From positions 62,001 to 126,000 of the forward strand of contig CAWHMO010000007.1 of assembly GCA_963830565.1 (NCBI GenBank): 64,000 nucleotides of DNA, given 5' to 3'. The first letter of the stretch is position 1. Every line of letters starts with the position of its first letter. Source of the stretch: DATFDN01 sp963830565 (GTDB lineage: Bacteria; Pseudomonadota; Alphaproteobacteria; Acetobacterales; Acetobacteraceae). Under the pieces are notes generated by a model. That model was not told the DNA's origin. It saw only the letters and a program-made list of their open reading frames with translations, and ran no database searches. The position numbers were made by a program, and so were the translations under genes. Of this stretch, positions 37,018 through 45,149 are shown piece by piece.

Positions 37018-38226
37018 TCAACGGTGGGCGGCAGCGGGCGATCCGATCGTCAGCTTGAGCCGACGCCGGAACAGCACTCGCGTGTACGGCGGATGCGCCT
37101 TGTCGAACCGCACATAGTATACGTATGGCGCGTTGGAGACGGTCGCGAAGTTGCGGTCCCGCGAGGCGGGGTCGAGCAGGGCGAAATAGCCATAGGACCA
37201 GTCGCCCGGAGGCTCGACCCCGAGAAGATCGGCGGTTGTTGCCACCAGCGCCGGGCGCGACCAGTGGATCAGGTCCGATGAGGCGCTGAGATAGAAGCCC
37301 GGCGGCCCGAACCTGCGGTCCGGGCTGAACTGCGTGGCGAGGAAAGCGCCGGTCGGCTGGTGGACGACGAGGCTTTCCACGTCGTAGAGGGCGCCGGCGC
37401 CGACCGGCCTGCAAACGTGCTCCTCCGGCGCGGCGTGCTCCCGGTACGGGTCGACGAAGCGGATGGTAAAGTCCTTGCCGTCCCAGGCGCGCCAGGAGGA
37501 CGGGGCGAGGATATCGGTGGTGCGGATCAGGCAGGGTCCGTAGCGTTGCGCGCGGAACGGCCAGTCATTGAGCATCGCGTAATAGGCGGCGCCCACATGC
37601 AGGATGTTGGTGGGCGTGGCGTAGCCGTGGGCGCCCTCCTGGTTGCCCTTGGCGTAGCGGTACGGGAGGCTCGCGACGAGATTGCCCGGCGGCTTCGGCG
37701 TGGTGAAGCTGTTCCCGCCGTCCTCCGACAGCGCGAATGTGACGGTGTTCCACCAGCAATTGGCGCGAAGCGGCCATTCGGCTTTCGGGGTGGCGCACAT
37801 TCCCGGAACGGTCCAGGCTTCGTACTCGCTGTGCACCAGCGCCGCGATCCGACGGCCATCGATGCTGAAGAACGACATCAGCCAGTTGCGGGCATCGAAA
37901 TGCGAGGGGTCCGGATCCTCGGGCGAGCGATAGAGCACGCGGCAGTCGCGCGCGACGGTGTCGAGGCTGTTTCCGACCATGGCGCGGGCGACGTAGTGGG
38001 TGGAGACGAGATGCACCTGGTCGTGGTCGTCGCGGAACGCGCGGGGATTGGCGTCAGGCACGTCGACCGGCTCGCAGGAATCGGTTCGGGTGTCGAAGAC
38101 CGGGGCAGGGGTTCCGGAGAAGGCGCCCGTGACGGAGGGCGGCGGGGCGGCGGGGGCCGGGGAAGCCGCCAGCAGCCCAATCAGGCAGGCGACCGCGAAG
38201 GGGGCCGGGTTAGCCGCTCGCCGCAT
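37018..38226 (-). CDS. Exported protein of unknown function, probable beta-propeller
   Basis: 402 residues with a signal peptide (MRRAANPAPFAVACLIGLLA, cleaved after the following SPAPA). The mature protein is rich in aromatic and Asp/Gly motifs spaced like beta-propeller blades (ALSEDGGNSFTTPKP, LSASSDLIHWSRP, NWLMSFFSIDGRRIAALVHS), resembling GH43/sialidase-like folds, with Cys pairs suited to the periplasm. I cannot name catalytic residues. The start at 38226 is set by the signal peptide. Confidence 0.6.
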   Translation of the reverse strand: MRRAANPAPFAVACLIGLLAASPAPAAPPPSVTGAFSGTPAPVFDTRTDSCEPVDVPDANPRAFRDDHDQVHLVSTHYVARAMVGNSLDTVARDCRVLYRSPEDPDPSHFDARNWLMSFFSIDGRRIAALVHSEYEAWTVPGMCATPKAEWPLRANCWWNTVTFALSEDGGNSFTTPKPPGNLVASLPYRYAKGNQEGAHGYATPTNILHVGAAYYAMLNDWPFRAQRYGPCLIRTTDILAPSSWRAWDGKDFTIRFVDPYREHAAPEEHVCRPVGAGALYDVESLVVHQPTGAFLATQFSPDRRFGPPGFYLSASSDLIHWSRPALVATTADLLGVEPPGDWSYGYFALLDPASRDRNFATVSNAPYVYYVRFDKAHPPYTRVLFRRRLKLTIGSPAAAHR

Positions 38227-38419
38227 CGAAGACGAACGAGACCCGGTGTCGCACGGACGGCTGCTCTCTCCGTAGCTGTCCAGCGACACCACGGGACGGA
38301 ACCAATGTCTCGCCAGATTTGGGCCGATCTTCAAGCTATTGATTGGCCAGCTTGGGAGCTACGGATTGCGTCGATCCGGCCCGGGTCATGCCAGCAGGTC
38401 GCCTGTGCCATGCAGTCGC

Positions 38420-38674
38420 TTAGCGCATGTGTTCCGCGAGTTCAGTGCCCCGGGACCCGGCCTCGTTGAATGCCTGCCGGGCGGCCGCCTCGTCCACCCA
38501 GTCAGCCTCGTCCACGATTTCCGCAATCGCGGAAAGATCGTCCGCGGCGATTCCGTCGCGCTTGCCGCCATGGCAGTTGTAGAGGCGATTGTTCCGCCTC
38601 TCGACGACCGCGAAACGGCCCCCACGCGCGATGAGCAGGTGGGTACCTTTTTCCTCGACGATGGTCGCGTTCAT
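38420..38674 (-). CDS. Hypothetical 84-residue protein
   Basis: Begins MNATIVEEKGTHLLIARGGR from the ATG at 38674 with AAGGGG upstream. It is compact and mixed in charge, with a likely beta-rich N-terminal half (FAVVERRNNRLYNCHGG) and an acidic helical C-terminal half. No family recognised. The 190 bases between it and the exported protein gene show nothing clear. Confidence 0.5.
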   Translation of the reverse strand: MNATIVEEKGTHLLIARGGRFAVVERRNNRLYNCHGGKRDGIAADDLSAIAEIVDEADWVDEAAARQAFNEAGSRGTELAEHMR

Positions 38675-38777
38675 GACCTTATCCCCTTCAAACACTTGCT
38701 CTCGTCGAGCTGGTTTGGAGTGCATTGGACTGGGCGTTACCGCGTGCCTTGGAGTTGCGGGGCTGCCTTGATGCGGG

Positions 38778-38853
38778 TGGTGGAGCTGAGGGGGATCGAA
38801 CCCCTGACCTCCTCATTGCGAACGAGGCGCTCTCCCAGCTGAGCTACAGCCCC
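38778..38853 (-). tRNA. tRNA-Ala (anticodon CGC)
   Basis: The minus strand reads GGGGCTGTAGCTCAGCTGGG with acceptor stem GGGGCTG/CAGCTCC, discriminator A and an encoded CCA. The anticodon stem CCTCG/TGAGG encloses the loop TTCGCAA, so the anticodon is CGC, decoding GCG. The T-arm GTTCGATCC is normal. Confidence 0.95.
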
Positions 38854-38969
38854 CAGGGCGGCGCGGAACATGCGGAGGCGGGGCGGGCAAGTCAAGGCGG
38901 AACGCACGATCGGTTGCCGAGGCCGCGCGCGCCCGGTAAGAGGCGCCGTCCATCAGGTGCCCCACATCC

Positions 38970-39272
38970 ATGCTGGCCTTTTTCTGGCTGATCGACCGCG
39001 CCATCGACATCTATATCTGGGTCGTCATCGGCGCGGCGGTGTTTTCCATGCTCGCTGGTTTCGGCGTGCTCGACACCCGCAACCGGCTGGTCTGGACCAT
39101 CGGCGACTTCCTGTATCGCGCCACCGACCCGGCGCTGCGCCCGATCCGCAACCTGCTCCCCAATCTCGGCGGCATCGACATCAGCCCGATCATCCTGATC
39201 CTGCTGCTGCAGGCGTTCCGGATGCTGCTGGGCGAGATCGAGATGAGCGTCGTCAGCCATGTCGGGTTCTGA
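38970..39272 (+). CDS. YggT-family membrane protein
   Basis: 100 residues with two hydrophobic regions (IDIYIWVVIGAAVFSMLAGF and ISPIILILLLQAFRMLLGEI) and the YggT motif DPALRPIRNLLPNLGGIDISP between them. Family members are linked to membrane-protein quality and osmotic stress; no defined biochemical role. It overlaps the start of folD by 14 bases. Confidence 0.9.
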   Translation: MLAFFWLIDRAIDIYIWVVIGAAVFSMLAGFGVLDTRNRLVWTIGDFLYRATDPALRPIRNLLPNLGGIDISPIILILLLQAFRMLLGEIEMSVVSHVGF

Positions 39273-40167
39273 GGCGGGGGCGCGCATCATCGACGGCCGC
39301 GCCATCGCCTCAGCATTACGGGCCGAGATCGCCGCGCGGGTGGCCGCGCTTGGCATCCGCCCGGGGCTCGCCGTGGTGCTGGTGGGCGATGACCCGGCCA
39401 GCGCCGTCTATGTCCGCAACAAGGATCGCGCCGCCGCCGCCGCTGGTATCGCCGCGCGCACCATCCGCCTGCCCGCCGAGACCACCGAGGCGGCGCTGCT
39501 CGCCGAGATCGACCGGCTGAACTCCGATCGCGCGGTGGACGGCATCCTGGTGCAGCTTCCGCTGCCGGCGCATATCGCCGTCCGCGCGGTGATCGAGCGG
39601 ATCGATCCCGGCAAGGACGTGGACGGGTTCCATCCCCTGAACGCCGGGCGGCTGGCGGACGGGTTGGCGTCGCTCGCGCCCTGCACGCCGCGCGGGGTGA
39701 TGAAGCTGCTCGACGCCGCCAGCGTCGAGACGCGCGGGGCGCGGGCCCTGGTACTCGGCCGCTCGGCGATTGTCGGGCGGCCGATGGCCTCGCTTCTGCT
39801 GGCCGCCGATGCCACGGTGACGGTCGCGCACAGCCGCACGCGCGACCTGCCCGGCGCGTGCCGGCAGGCCGAGATCCTGGTCGCGGCCGTGGGCCGGGCG
39901 GAGCTGGTGCGCGGGAGCTGGATTGCCGAAGGCGCCACGGTGATCGATGTCGGCATCAACCGCCTGCCCAATGGCCGCCTGGTCGGCGATGTCGCCTTCG
40001 CCGAGGCACGGCTTGTCGCCGGAGCGATCACGCCGGTTCCCGGCGGCGTCGGCCCGATGACGATCGCCTGCCTGCTGGAGAACACCCTGATCGCGGCGCT
40101 GGCGCGGCGCGAGTCCTGCGCCGATCAGAAGTCGATGCAGCGCCCCTTCCGCTCCCAATCGCCATAG
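39259..40167 (+). CDS. folD: Methylenetetrahydrofolate dehydrogenase/cyclohydrolase FolD
   Basis: 302 residues. Interconverts methylene-, methenyl- and formyl-tetrahydrofolate. Active-site Tyr/Lys motif VYVRNKDRAAAAAG, DGILVQLPLP, DVDGFHPLNAG, the dinucleotide site VLGRSAIVGRPMA and the C-terminal TPVPGGVGPMTIACLLENT are all present. Supplies one-carbon units used by ThyX. Its 3' end overlaps the convergent SdhAF4-like gene. Confidence 0.95.
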   Translation: MSGSEAGARIIDGRAIASALRAEIAARVAALGIRPGLAVVLVGDDPASAVYVRNKDRAAAAAGIAARTIRLPAETTEAALLAEIDRLNSDRAVDGILVQLPLPAHIAVRAVIERIDPGKDVDGFHPLNAGRLADGLASLAPCTPRGVMKLLDAASVETRGARALVLGRSAIVGRPMASLLLAADATVTVAHSRTRDLPGACRQAEILVAAVGRAELVRGSWIAEGATVIDVGINRLPNGRLVGDVAFAEARLVAGAITPVPGGVGPMTIACLLENTLIAALARRESCADQKSMQRPFRSQSP

Positions 40168-40265
40168 CGCGTGGGCTCGGGGCCTGTCGGGCCGCCGATC
40201 TCCTTGGGCTTGGGTGTGGGAGGAGGCTCGGTCTTTGGCGCGGGGGCGGGGGCGGTTTCGGCCAT
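40125..40265 (-). CDS. DUF1674 protein (SdhAF4-like succinate dehydrogenase assembly factor)
   Basis: 46 residues. A Pro/Ala-rich N-terminus leads to the conserved KEIGGPTGPEPTRYGDWERK and GRCIDF ending, diagnostic of DUF1674/SdhAF4, which helps FAD-containing SdhA mature. The start at 40265 (MAETAPAPAP). The last 43 bases overlap the end of folD on the other strand. Confidence 0.85.
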   Translation of the reverse strand: MAETAPAPAPKTEPPPTPKPKEIGGPTGPEPTRYGDWERKGRCIDF

Positions 40266-40306
40266 ACCTCGCATCTGGCTCCGGCGGGGCCGTCCGGCAA
40301 CCCGCG

Positions 40307-40963
40307 TCAGCATGCCGTCTCGTAGTCGGCGAGCAGCCAGGAGCGGGGCTCGCGCGCCGCCGCGTCATACCATTCGGTGACCAGCGGATGGGCCCGCACC
40401 TGGGCGCAATAGGCCAGGCTGTCGGCGCTCACCTCCGGCCGCCAAGTCAGGAACCGAGCCACCACCGGGGCGAACATGGCGTCAGCCGCGCTGAAGGCGG
40501 TGCCGAACAGGAACGGTCCGCCGGACCGCGCCCGTATCTCGGCCCACAGTGCCTCGATCCGGACGATGTCGGCCAGCGCCGCCGGCGTCCGCCCGCGCCC
40601 CGCGAAATCAGCGCCGAGGTTCATCCACATCGCCTCGCGCAGCGCGCTGAAGCCCGCATGCACCTCGGCGCTGATCGAGCGGGCCTCGGCGCGGGCGACC
40701 GGATCGGCCGGCCACAGCCCGGGCGCCTGCTCGGCGCAATACTCGCAGATCGCGAGCGATTCCCAGACCAGGGCACCGCGATGCGCGAGGCAGGGCACAA
40801 GGCCGGTCGGCGAGATGGCGCGGATCGCCTCGGTCGGCCCGGGCCGCGTGAACGGGATCAGCACCTCCTCGACCTCCAATCCCGCCAGCCGCACCGCGAG
40901 CCAGCCGCGCATGGACCATGACGAGTAGCGCCGGTTCCCGATATACAGCCTGCCCTCGCTCAT
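40307..40963 (-). CDS. Glutathione S-transferase family protein
   Basis: 218 residues. N-terminal thioredoxin fold: LYIGNRRYSSWSMRGWLAVR (putative catalytic Ser), SPTGLVPCLAH (cis-Pro) and VWESLAICEY (Glu-Ser glutathione site). All-helical C-terminal domain with PFLFGTAFSAADAMFAPVV. Substrate unknown; zeta-like or detoxifying GST. Confidence 0.9.
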   Translation of the reverse strand: MSEGRLYIGNRRYSSWSMRGWLAVRLAGLEVEEVLIPFTRPGPTEAIRAISPTGLVPCLAHRGALVWESLAICEYCAEQAPGLWPADPVARAEARSISAEVHAGFSALREAMWMNLGADFAGRGRTPAALADIVRIEALWAEIRARSGGPFLFGTAFSAADAMFAPVVARFLTWRPEVSADSLAYCAQVRAHPLVTEWYDAAAREPRSWLLADYETAC

Positions 40964-41037
40964 GACTCACCCTCAATAACCCGTGATCGTCAATGGCCAG
41001 CCTACCGTCTGCGGGCGGCTCTGCGTAATGATGTCCC

Positions 41038-41385
41038 ATGCCAGCACGACTGCATATTCTCGTCATCGAGGATGATCCGCTGGTCTCCGAGGTGGTGATC
41101 GATGCCCTGGAGGACAGGTACCAAACCAGCCATGCCGAGACCGCTTCGCAGGGGCTGGAGCGGCTGCGCGCCGGCGGGGTGGACTTGATGCTGCTCGACT
41201 GCACGCTGCCCGGCGGCCTGGGCGAGGCACTTCTCCCGGCAGCCGATGAGGGTCACGTGCCGGTGGTCCTGATGTCTGGCAACCCTGGGATGGCCGAGAA
41301 GGTGCCGGGCGGCCGCCCGTTCGTGCTGAAGCCGTTCAGCCTGGCGGCGCTGCTGGAGACGGTACAGGGCGTGCTCGGCGGCTGA
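41038..41385 (+). CDS. Single-domain response regulator (receiver only)
   Basis: 115 residues. Acidic pair VIEDDPLV, phospho-acceptor Asp in DLMLLDCTLPGGL, switch Ser in VVLMSGNPGM and conserved Lys in FVLKPFS. There is no output domain and no kinase next to it, so it probably acts by protein contact in a phosphorelay. The 184 bases downstream hold no gene I can support. Confidence 0.9.
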   Translation: MPARLHILVIEDDPLVSEVVIDALEDRYQTSHAETASQGLERLRAGGVDLMLLDCTLPGGLGEALLPAADEGHVPVVLMSGNPGMAEKVPGGRPFVLKPFSLAALLETVQGVLGG

Positions 41386-41569
41386 GCGTACTCGGGCGGT
41401 TGGTGAGCCCGTGGATGCAACCAAATGAAAAAGCGCGTGTTCCAAGGACGAAGCCGAAAGCTCCCGCTCGGCTTCGCCAGCCTGGAGGGATCCGTGTCAT
41501 GTACCACCGCGTGACCTACTGGAGCTATCCTGACCCGAGCACCCGGCCCTTGGCGTACGCGTCAGGCGA

Positions 41570-41833
41570 TCATCTCCGGGTCCGGACGGCCGGCTCGCCG
41601 TCGGCGGTGTAGCGGCTGGGCCATATCTCCTGCGGCCGCAAGCCGATTGCCTTGGCGATGATTACCTCCAGCGCGGGCCAGGGCGCCTTCAGGGCTTTCC
41701 CCGCGGCCGTCGGATGGTAGCCGTGGGCGATCGACAGCCCCGCCAGCGTGTGGCCCTGCTTCTTCAACGCGGCCAGCACGTCGGCGGGATGCCAATCTGA
41801 ACAGTGAGGGGGCGTGTTTGCCGGAGGTCGCAT
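41570..41833 (-). CDS. Ner/Nlp-family helix-turn-helix regulator
   Basis: 87 residues. Ner/Nlp/SfsB-type DNA-binding domain: WHPADVLAALKKQGHTLAGL, then SIAHGYHPTAAGKALKAPWP and EVIIAKAIGLRPQEIWPSRY. In Mu-like phages Ner represses early transcription and is divergent from the main repressor, which is exactly the arrangement here with the S24 gene at 41989. It may be a domesticated phage switch. Confidence 0.85.
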   Translation of the reverse strand: MRPPANTPPHCSDWHPADVLAALKKQGHTLAGLSIAHGYHPTAAGKALKAPWPALEVIIAKAIGLRPQEIWPSRYTADGEPAVRTRR

Positions 41834-41862
41834 TCCGTGGACGAGATTCTCTTTAGAGAAAA

Positions 41863-41945
41863 TTCATCGAAAAGTGGCCTTCTTTGCCTCTACGTTGTGG
41901 CGAACTCGCAAGAGTTTTGCCAGAAAGTGTCGGAACTTTGGACGG
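41863..41945. promoter_or_regulatory. Candidate operators between Ner-like and S24 repressor genes
   Basis: The divergent intergenic region is AT-richer than its neighbours and holds three dyads. AAAGT...ACTTT within CCAGAAAGTGTCGGAACTTT starts at 41920. AACTC-GCAA-GAGTT at 41903-41916 is a perfect dyad. AAAGTGGCCTTCTTTG near 41870 resembles the first. Repeated AAAGTG...CTTTG half-sites suggest binding by one of the two regulators. Confidence 0.45.
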
Positions 41946-41988
41946 CTTGCCGCTCGATGTCACGCAATAGCACGCGATAGAGGGTAAA

Positions 41989-42729
41989 ATGTCCGCTGAA
42001 ACGGAGACGCAGCCCAAAGGGGCCAGCTCCCCCCGTCCCCGCGGCGCCGATCGGGAGGCCTTCATGGCGAGGCTCCAGCACATCGTCGGCCACTGGCGCA
42101 GCGCCGACCGGCTGGCGCGTGCGATGGATGTCTCGCCCTCGGCATTCCGCAAATGGCTCAAAGGCGAGGCCGAGCCGAGCCGGGAGCGGCTGGTGGCGCT
42201 GGCCGACGCCGCCGGGGTGAGCGTCGCCTGGCTGGCCAAGGGCGAGGGTCCGCGGCCGCGCTTCCGGGATGCTCGCGGCGGGCAGGGCGGCCTTGATCCG
42301 GAACAATTCTTGGTGCTGCCGAAGCACGCCGACCAGGCCGCGGCGGCGGCCGGCTCCGTCACGCCCGCCCCGCCCGCGGCGCAGGCTAGCCACTTCATGG
42401 CGTTCGGCCATGACTGGATCCGCCGCAGCTTCTCGATCGAGCCCGACGACCTCATGCTGGAGACGGCGATGGGTGAGTCGATGGTTCCGACCATCCATAA
42501 CGGCGATCTGCTGCTGATCGACACCACCGACCAGCGCTTTCAGGAGTTCGGGATCTACGTGCTGGAATACACCGGCCAGCGCCTGGTCAAGCGGGTGCAG
42601 CGCAAGCTGGACGGGAGCCTGCTGCTGATCAGCGACAACGTGATCTACGAGCCCGAGCGAATCCCGCCGGAGCGGACGGAGGGGGTGAAGGTGCTGGGTC
42701 GGGTGGTCTGGAGTGGGGGGAAGCTCTGA
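41989..42729 (+). CDS. S24-type (LexA/CI-like) helix-turn-helix repressor with self-cleavage domain
   Basis: 246 residues. N-terminal HTH (SADRLARAMDVSPSAFRKWL, then LVALADAAGVSVAWLAKGEG), an Ala/Pro linker, and a C-terminal S24 peptidase fold with catalytic Ser in METAMGESMVP-type segment (AMGESMVPTIHNGD) and Lys in QRLVKRVQRK. Phage repressors of this class self-cleave on RecA activation. Together with the divergent Ner-like gene it looks like a Mu-type phage immunity region with no other phage genes nearby. Confidence 0.9.
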   Translation: MSAETETQPKGASSPRPRGADREAFMARLQHIVGHWRSADRLARAMDVSPSAFRKWLKGEAEPSRERLVALADAAGVSVAWLAKGEGPRPRFRDARGGQGGLDPEQFLVLPKHADQAAAAAGSVTPAPPAAQASHFMAFGHDWIRRSFSIEPDDLMLETAMGESMVPTIHNGDLLLIDTTDQRFQEFGIYVLEYTGQRLVKRVQRKLDGSLLLISDNVIYEPERIPPERTEGVKVLGRVVWSGGKL

Positions 42730-42808
42730 ACCCGAGCCGTTGGCGGATTCCTTGCCGACCGGCGGGATCGCCTCTATCCAGCGAGGAAGACACGCATCCG
42801 ACCGTAAA

Positions 42809-44155
42809 ATGCCTTTGGTGAGGCGCTTGAGCGAGCAGCCGATGCTTTCCTATGCGCAAAACGGCGAGGACGTCGTCCTGCGGCGCGTTTTCGCGGAGCA
42901 GGACTTGGGGTTCTACATCGACATCGGCGCCTGTCATTCCGCCGAGGACAGCGTCACCCTGCACTTCTATGAGCGCGGCTGGCGCGGGGTGAACATCGAG
43001 CCCGACCGCGAACTGCACGCGGCGCTCGCCGCGGCTCGTCCGCGCGATGTCAATCTCTGCGCCGCGGTCGGGCGGGACCGGGGGCGCGTCGCTTATCATC
43101 CGACGAGCACGCGGGGGCACGGCACGCTCGACCAGGAGCTGGCGTCGACTCGCAGCAGAGGCCGCCCGTCCGAGCGCGTCCCGCAAGTGCCGCTGACCGA
43201 CATCATCAACTGCTACGGTCCCGACGGCGCGGAGGTCGATTTCCTGAAGATCGACGTCGAGGGCTGGGAAGCGGAGGTGATCGCGTCGGGCGACTGGGAG
43301 CGCCACCGGCCGCGCGTGCTGCTGATCGAGGCGGTGGATGCCGCCGGCCAGCCCGCGCACCGGGCCTGGGAGCCGGGCCTGCTCGCCGCTGGGTATCGCT
43401 TCGCGCTGTTCGACGGGATCAACCGTTTCTACTGCCGGGCGGAAGACGCCGACCGGCTGCTGCCACGCCTCTCCGCACCCGCCAACGTGCTGGACAACTG
43501 GGTTCGCGCCTCGGATGCGCGGGCCCGCGAGGCCGCCGGACGGCTTTCCGCCAACGAGGCGGCGCTGGCGCGTGCGGAAGCGCGATGCATGGCGTTGCAG
43601 ACCGAATTGGAGCAGACGCGCGCCCAGGAGGCGGAGGAACGTCGGAGCGTGGCCGCCGAAGGACTCCGGGCTCTGGAGTTGGAGCGGCAACAGACGGCAG
43701 CCGCGGAGGCGCGCTGCGCGGCGTTGCAGGCCGAATTGGAGCAGACACGCGCCGAGGAGGAGGAAGCACGGCGGAGCGTGGTGGCTGAAGGACTCCGGGC
43801 CTTAGGGTTGGAGCGGCAAAAGGTCGCAGCCGCGGAGGCACGATGTGAGGCACTGGGTGCCGATCTGGAGGAAGCGCGCGTGCAGGAGGCGATAGCGTCT
43901 CAGGCCGCAAAGGTCGCCGAGGTCGAGGCCGAGCGTGCCCGCGCCAAGGCCGCCGCGGCCCTGCGGCGGGAAGAGATTGCCGAGTCCCGCATGGGAGAGT
44001 TGCAAGTCGTAGTGCGCCCCGGCGCAGATGCCGCTACGAGTGCGAAGCTGGCCGAGGAGTGGCTCGCCGCCATGCGCGCCTCGACCTCATGGAGGATTAC
44101 GGCTCCGATCCGCTGGTTGGGTGAGGCGGCGCGCGGGGTCCGCCGTGGGAGGTGA
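42809..44155 (+). CDS. FkbM-family methyltransferase with repeated coiled-coil tail
   Basis: 448 residues. The FkbM SAM-methyltransferase domain covers about residues 12-210: LSYAQNGEDVVLRRVF, GFYIDIGACHSAEDS, WRGVNIEPD, VDFLKIDVEGWEAEVI. A long Glu/Ala/Arg coiled coil follows with three 43-residue (129-bp) tandem units beginning at 43574, 43703 and 43832 (AEARCMALQTELEQTRAQ and relatives). The end STSWRITAPIRWLG is the membrane-proximal motif seen at the end of many polysaccharide glycosyltransferases and methyltransferases. Starts at 42809 or 42842 are both possible. Confidence 0.85.
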   Translation: MPLVRRLSEQPMLSYAQNGEDVVLRRVFAEQDLGFYIDIGACHSAEDSVTLHFYERGWRGVNIEPDRELHAALAAARPRDVNLCAAVGRDRGRVAYHPTSTRGHGTLDQELASTRSRGRPSERVPQVPLTDIINCYGPDGAEVDFLKIDVEGWEAEVIASGDWERHRPRVLLIEAVDAAGQPAHRAWEPGLLAAGYRFALFDGINRFYCRAEDADRLLPRLSAPANVLDNWVRASDARAREAAGRLSANEAALARAEARCMALQTELEQTRAQEAEERRSVAAEGLRALELERQQTAAAEARCAALQAELEQTRAEEEEARRSVVAEGLRALGLERQKVAAAEARCEALGADLEEARVQEAIASQAAKVAEVEAERARAKAAAALRREEIAESRMGELQVVVRPGADAATSAKLAEEWLAAMRASTSWRITAPIRWLGEAARGVRRGR

Positions 44156-45120
44156 GACCCTGGGTTCGGCGTTACCAGGCCGGCGCCTTGCGGACCTTGC
44201 GGCGCTGGACGCGAAGCTCGACGAGATCGCCGCCAGCCCGCGCGGTCCGGCCGCGCATTTCAGCGAGTTCTGGTTCGACATGCCGATTTCCAAAGAGCTG
44301 GACCCGCTCTCGCCCGCCTATCGAGAGGCGGTCCTGGCGCAGTACCCGACGGCTGACGACGCGCGACTACAGCTTGGAGTTTGAAGCTCATCCTTTCGAC
44401 ATTGGGACGGATCATGATTTCCTCAGCCGCCCCTGGCCCTACAACACTGGTGACGCCTCCCAAGTGGGCACCTCCCTCCTGGCGGTGGGTTTCGTCATAT
44501 CCACTGCCCGCCCGCGACGGGGACACAGGGTTCTGGAAATGGGAGCCGGATGGGGGAATATGTCGCTGCCATTGGCGCAGATGGGCTGCGCAGTGACCGC
44601 GCTCGACATCGAGGAGCGCTACATCCGGATTCTCCGGCACCGGGCCGACCGCATCGGCGTTCCGCTCCGCGCAGTGCGCGCCGGCTTTCTGGATGCAGCG
44701 GAGATGCTCGGCGGCGAGCGCTTCGATCTAGTCATGTTCCATGCCGCGTTTCATCATTGCGACGACCACCTCGCGCTGCTCCGTTTGATCCGCGATAGGC
44801 TTCTTGCACCCGGCGGGCGCCTGGTCCTGGCGGGCGAGCCGCTGTTGGAAACTCTACCCTATCCCTGGGGTCTGAACCCCATGGGTGAGGGAATCTGGGC
44901 CATTCGCAAGTTTGGCTGGCACGAACTCGTATTCCGTCCAAGCTACCTCATGAATGCCCTGACCGAATTGGGCTTCGATGCGGCATTCACGGCTTGCCCT
45001 CAAACAGCTATGGGGAACGTGATCATGGCTGGCCGTCGACCTCTGGTCGCCCCCGCTGGACGAGCGGCATTGGAAGTGGAATGCGCCAGCTCTTCGGCGC
45101 CTCTCATGGCAAATCCGTAA
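44145..45120 (+). pseudogene. Class I SAM methyltransferase, one-base frameshift
   Basis: Start GTG at 44145, overlapping the FkbM gene stop. The N-terminal part (LAALDAKLDEIAASPRGPAA, HFSEFWFDMPISKELDPLS) ends in one frame near 44370. DYSLEFEAHPFDIGTDHDF and the SAM-binding core (VLEMGAGWGNMSLPLAQMG, VTALDIEERYI, FDLVMFHAAFHHCDDHLALL) follow in the next. One extra base in GACGACGCGCGACTAC explains it. About 325 codons. Probably modifies a sugar or lipid of the surface glycan made nearby. Confidence 0.75.
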
Positions 45121-45147
45121 GTTGTGAACAGGGTGCTCGGCTTCAGG
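45093..45147. repeat. 55-bp direct repeat, left copy
   Basis: By my count it matches 45844-45898 at 45 of 55 positions, without gaps. The two copies flank the DUF1698 methyltransferase gene. On the minus strand both encode the same motif (PSxLFTxYGFA), which in the right copy is the tail of the large glycosyltransferase, so this copy looks like a duplicated gene end. Confidence 0.7.
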
Positions 45148-45149
45148 AA

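Noticed and set aside
38778..38853. tRNA-Ala as an island insertion point
   Set aside because: Flanking genes on both sides (yggT, folD, small hypothetical) look like ordinary core sequence, with no mobility genes.
42182..42517. Frames antisense to the S24 repressor
   Set aside because: Shadow frames; the S24 gene has clear HTH and Ser/Lys catalytic motifs.
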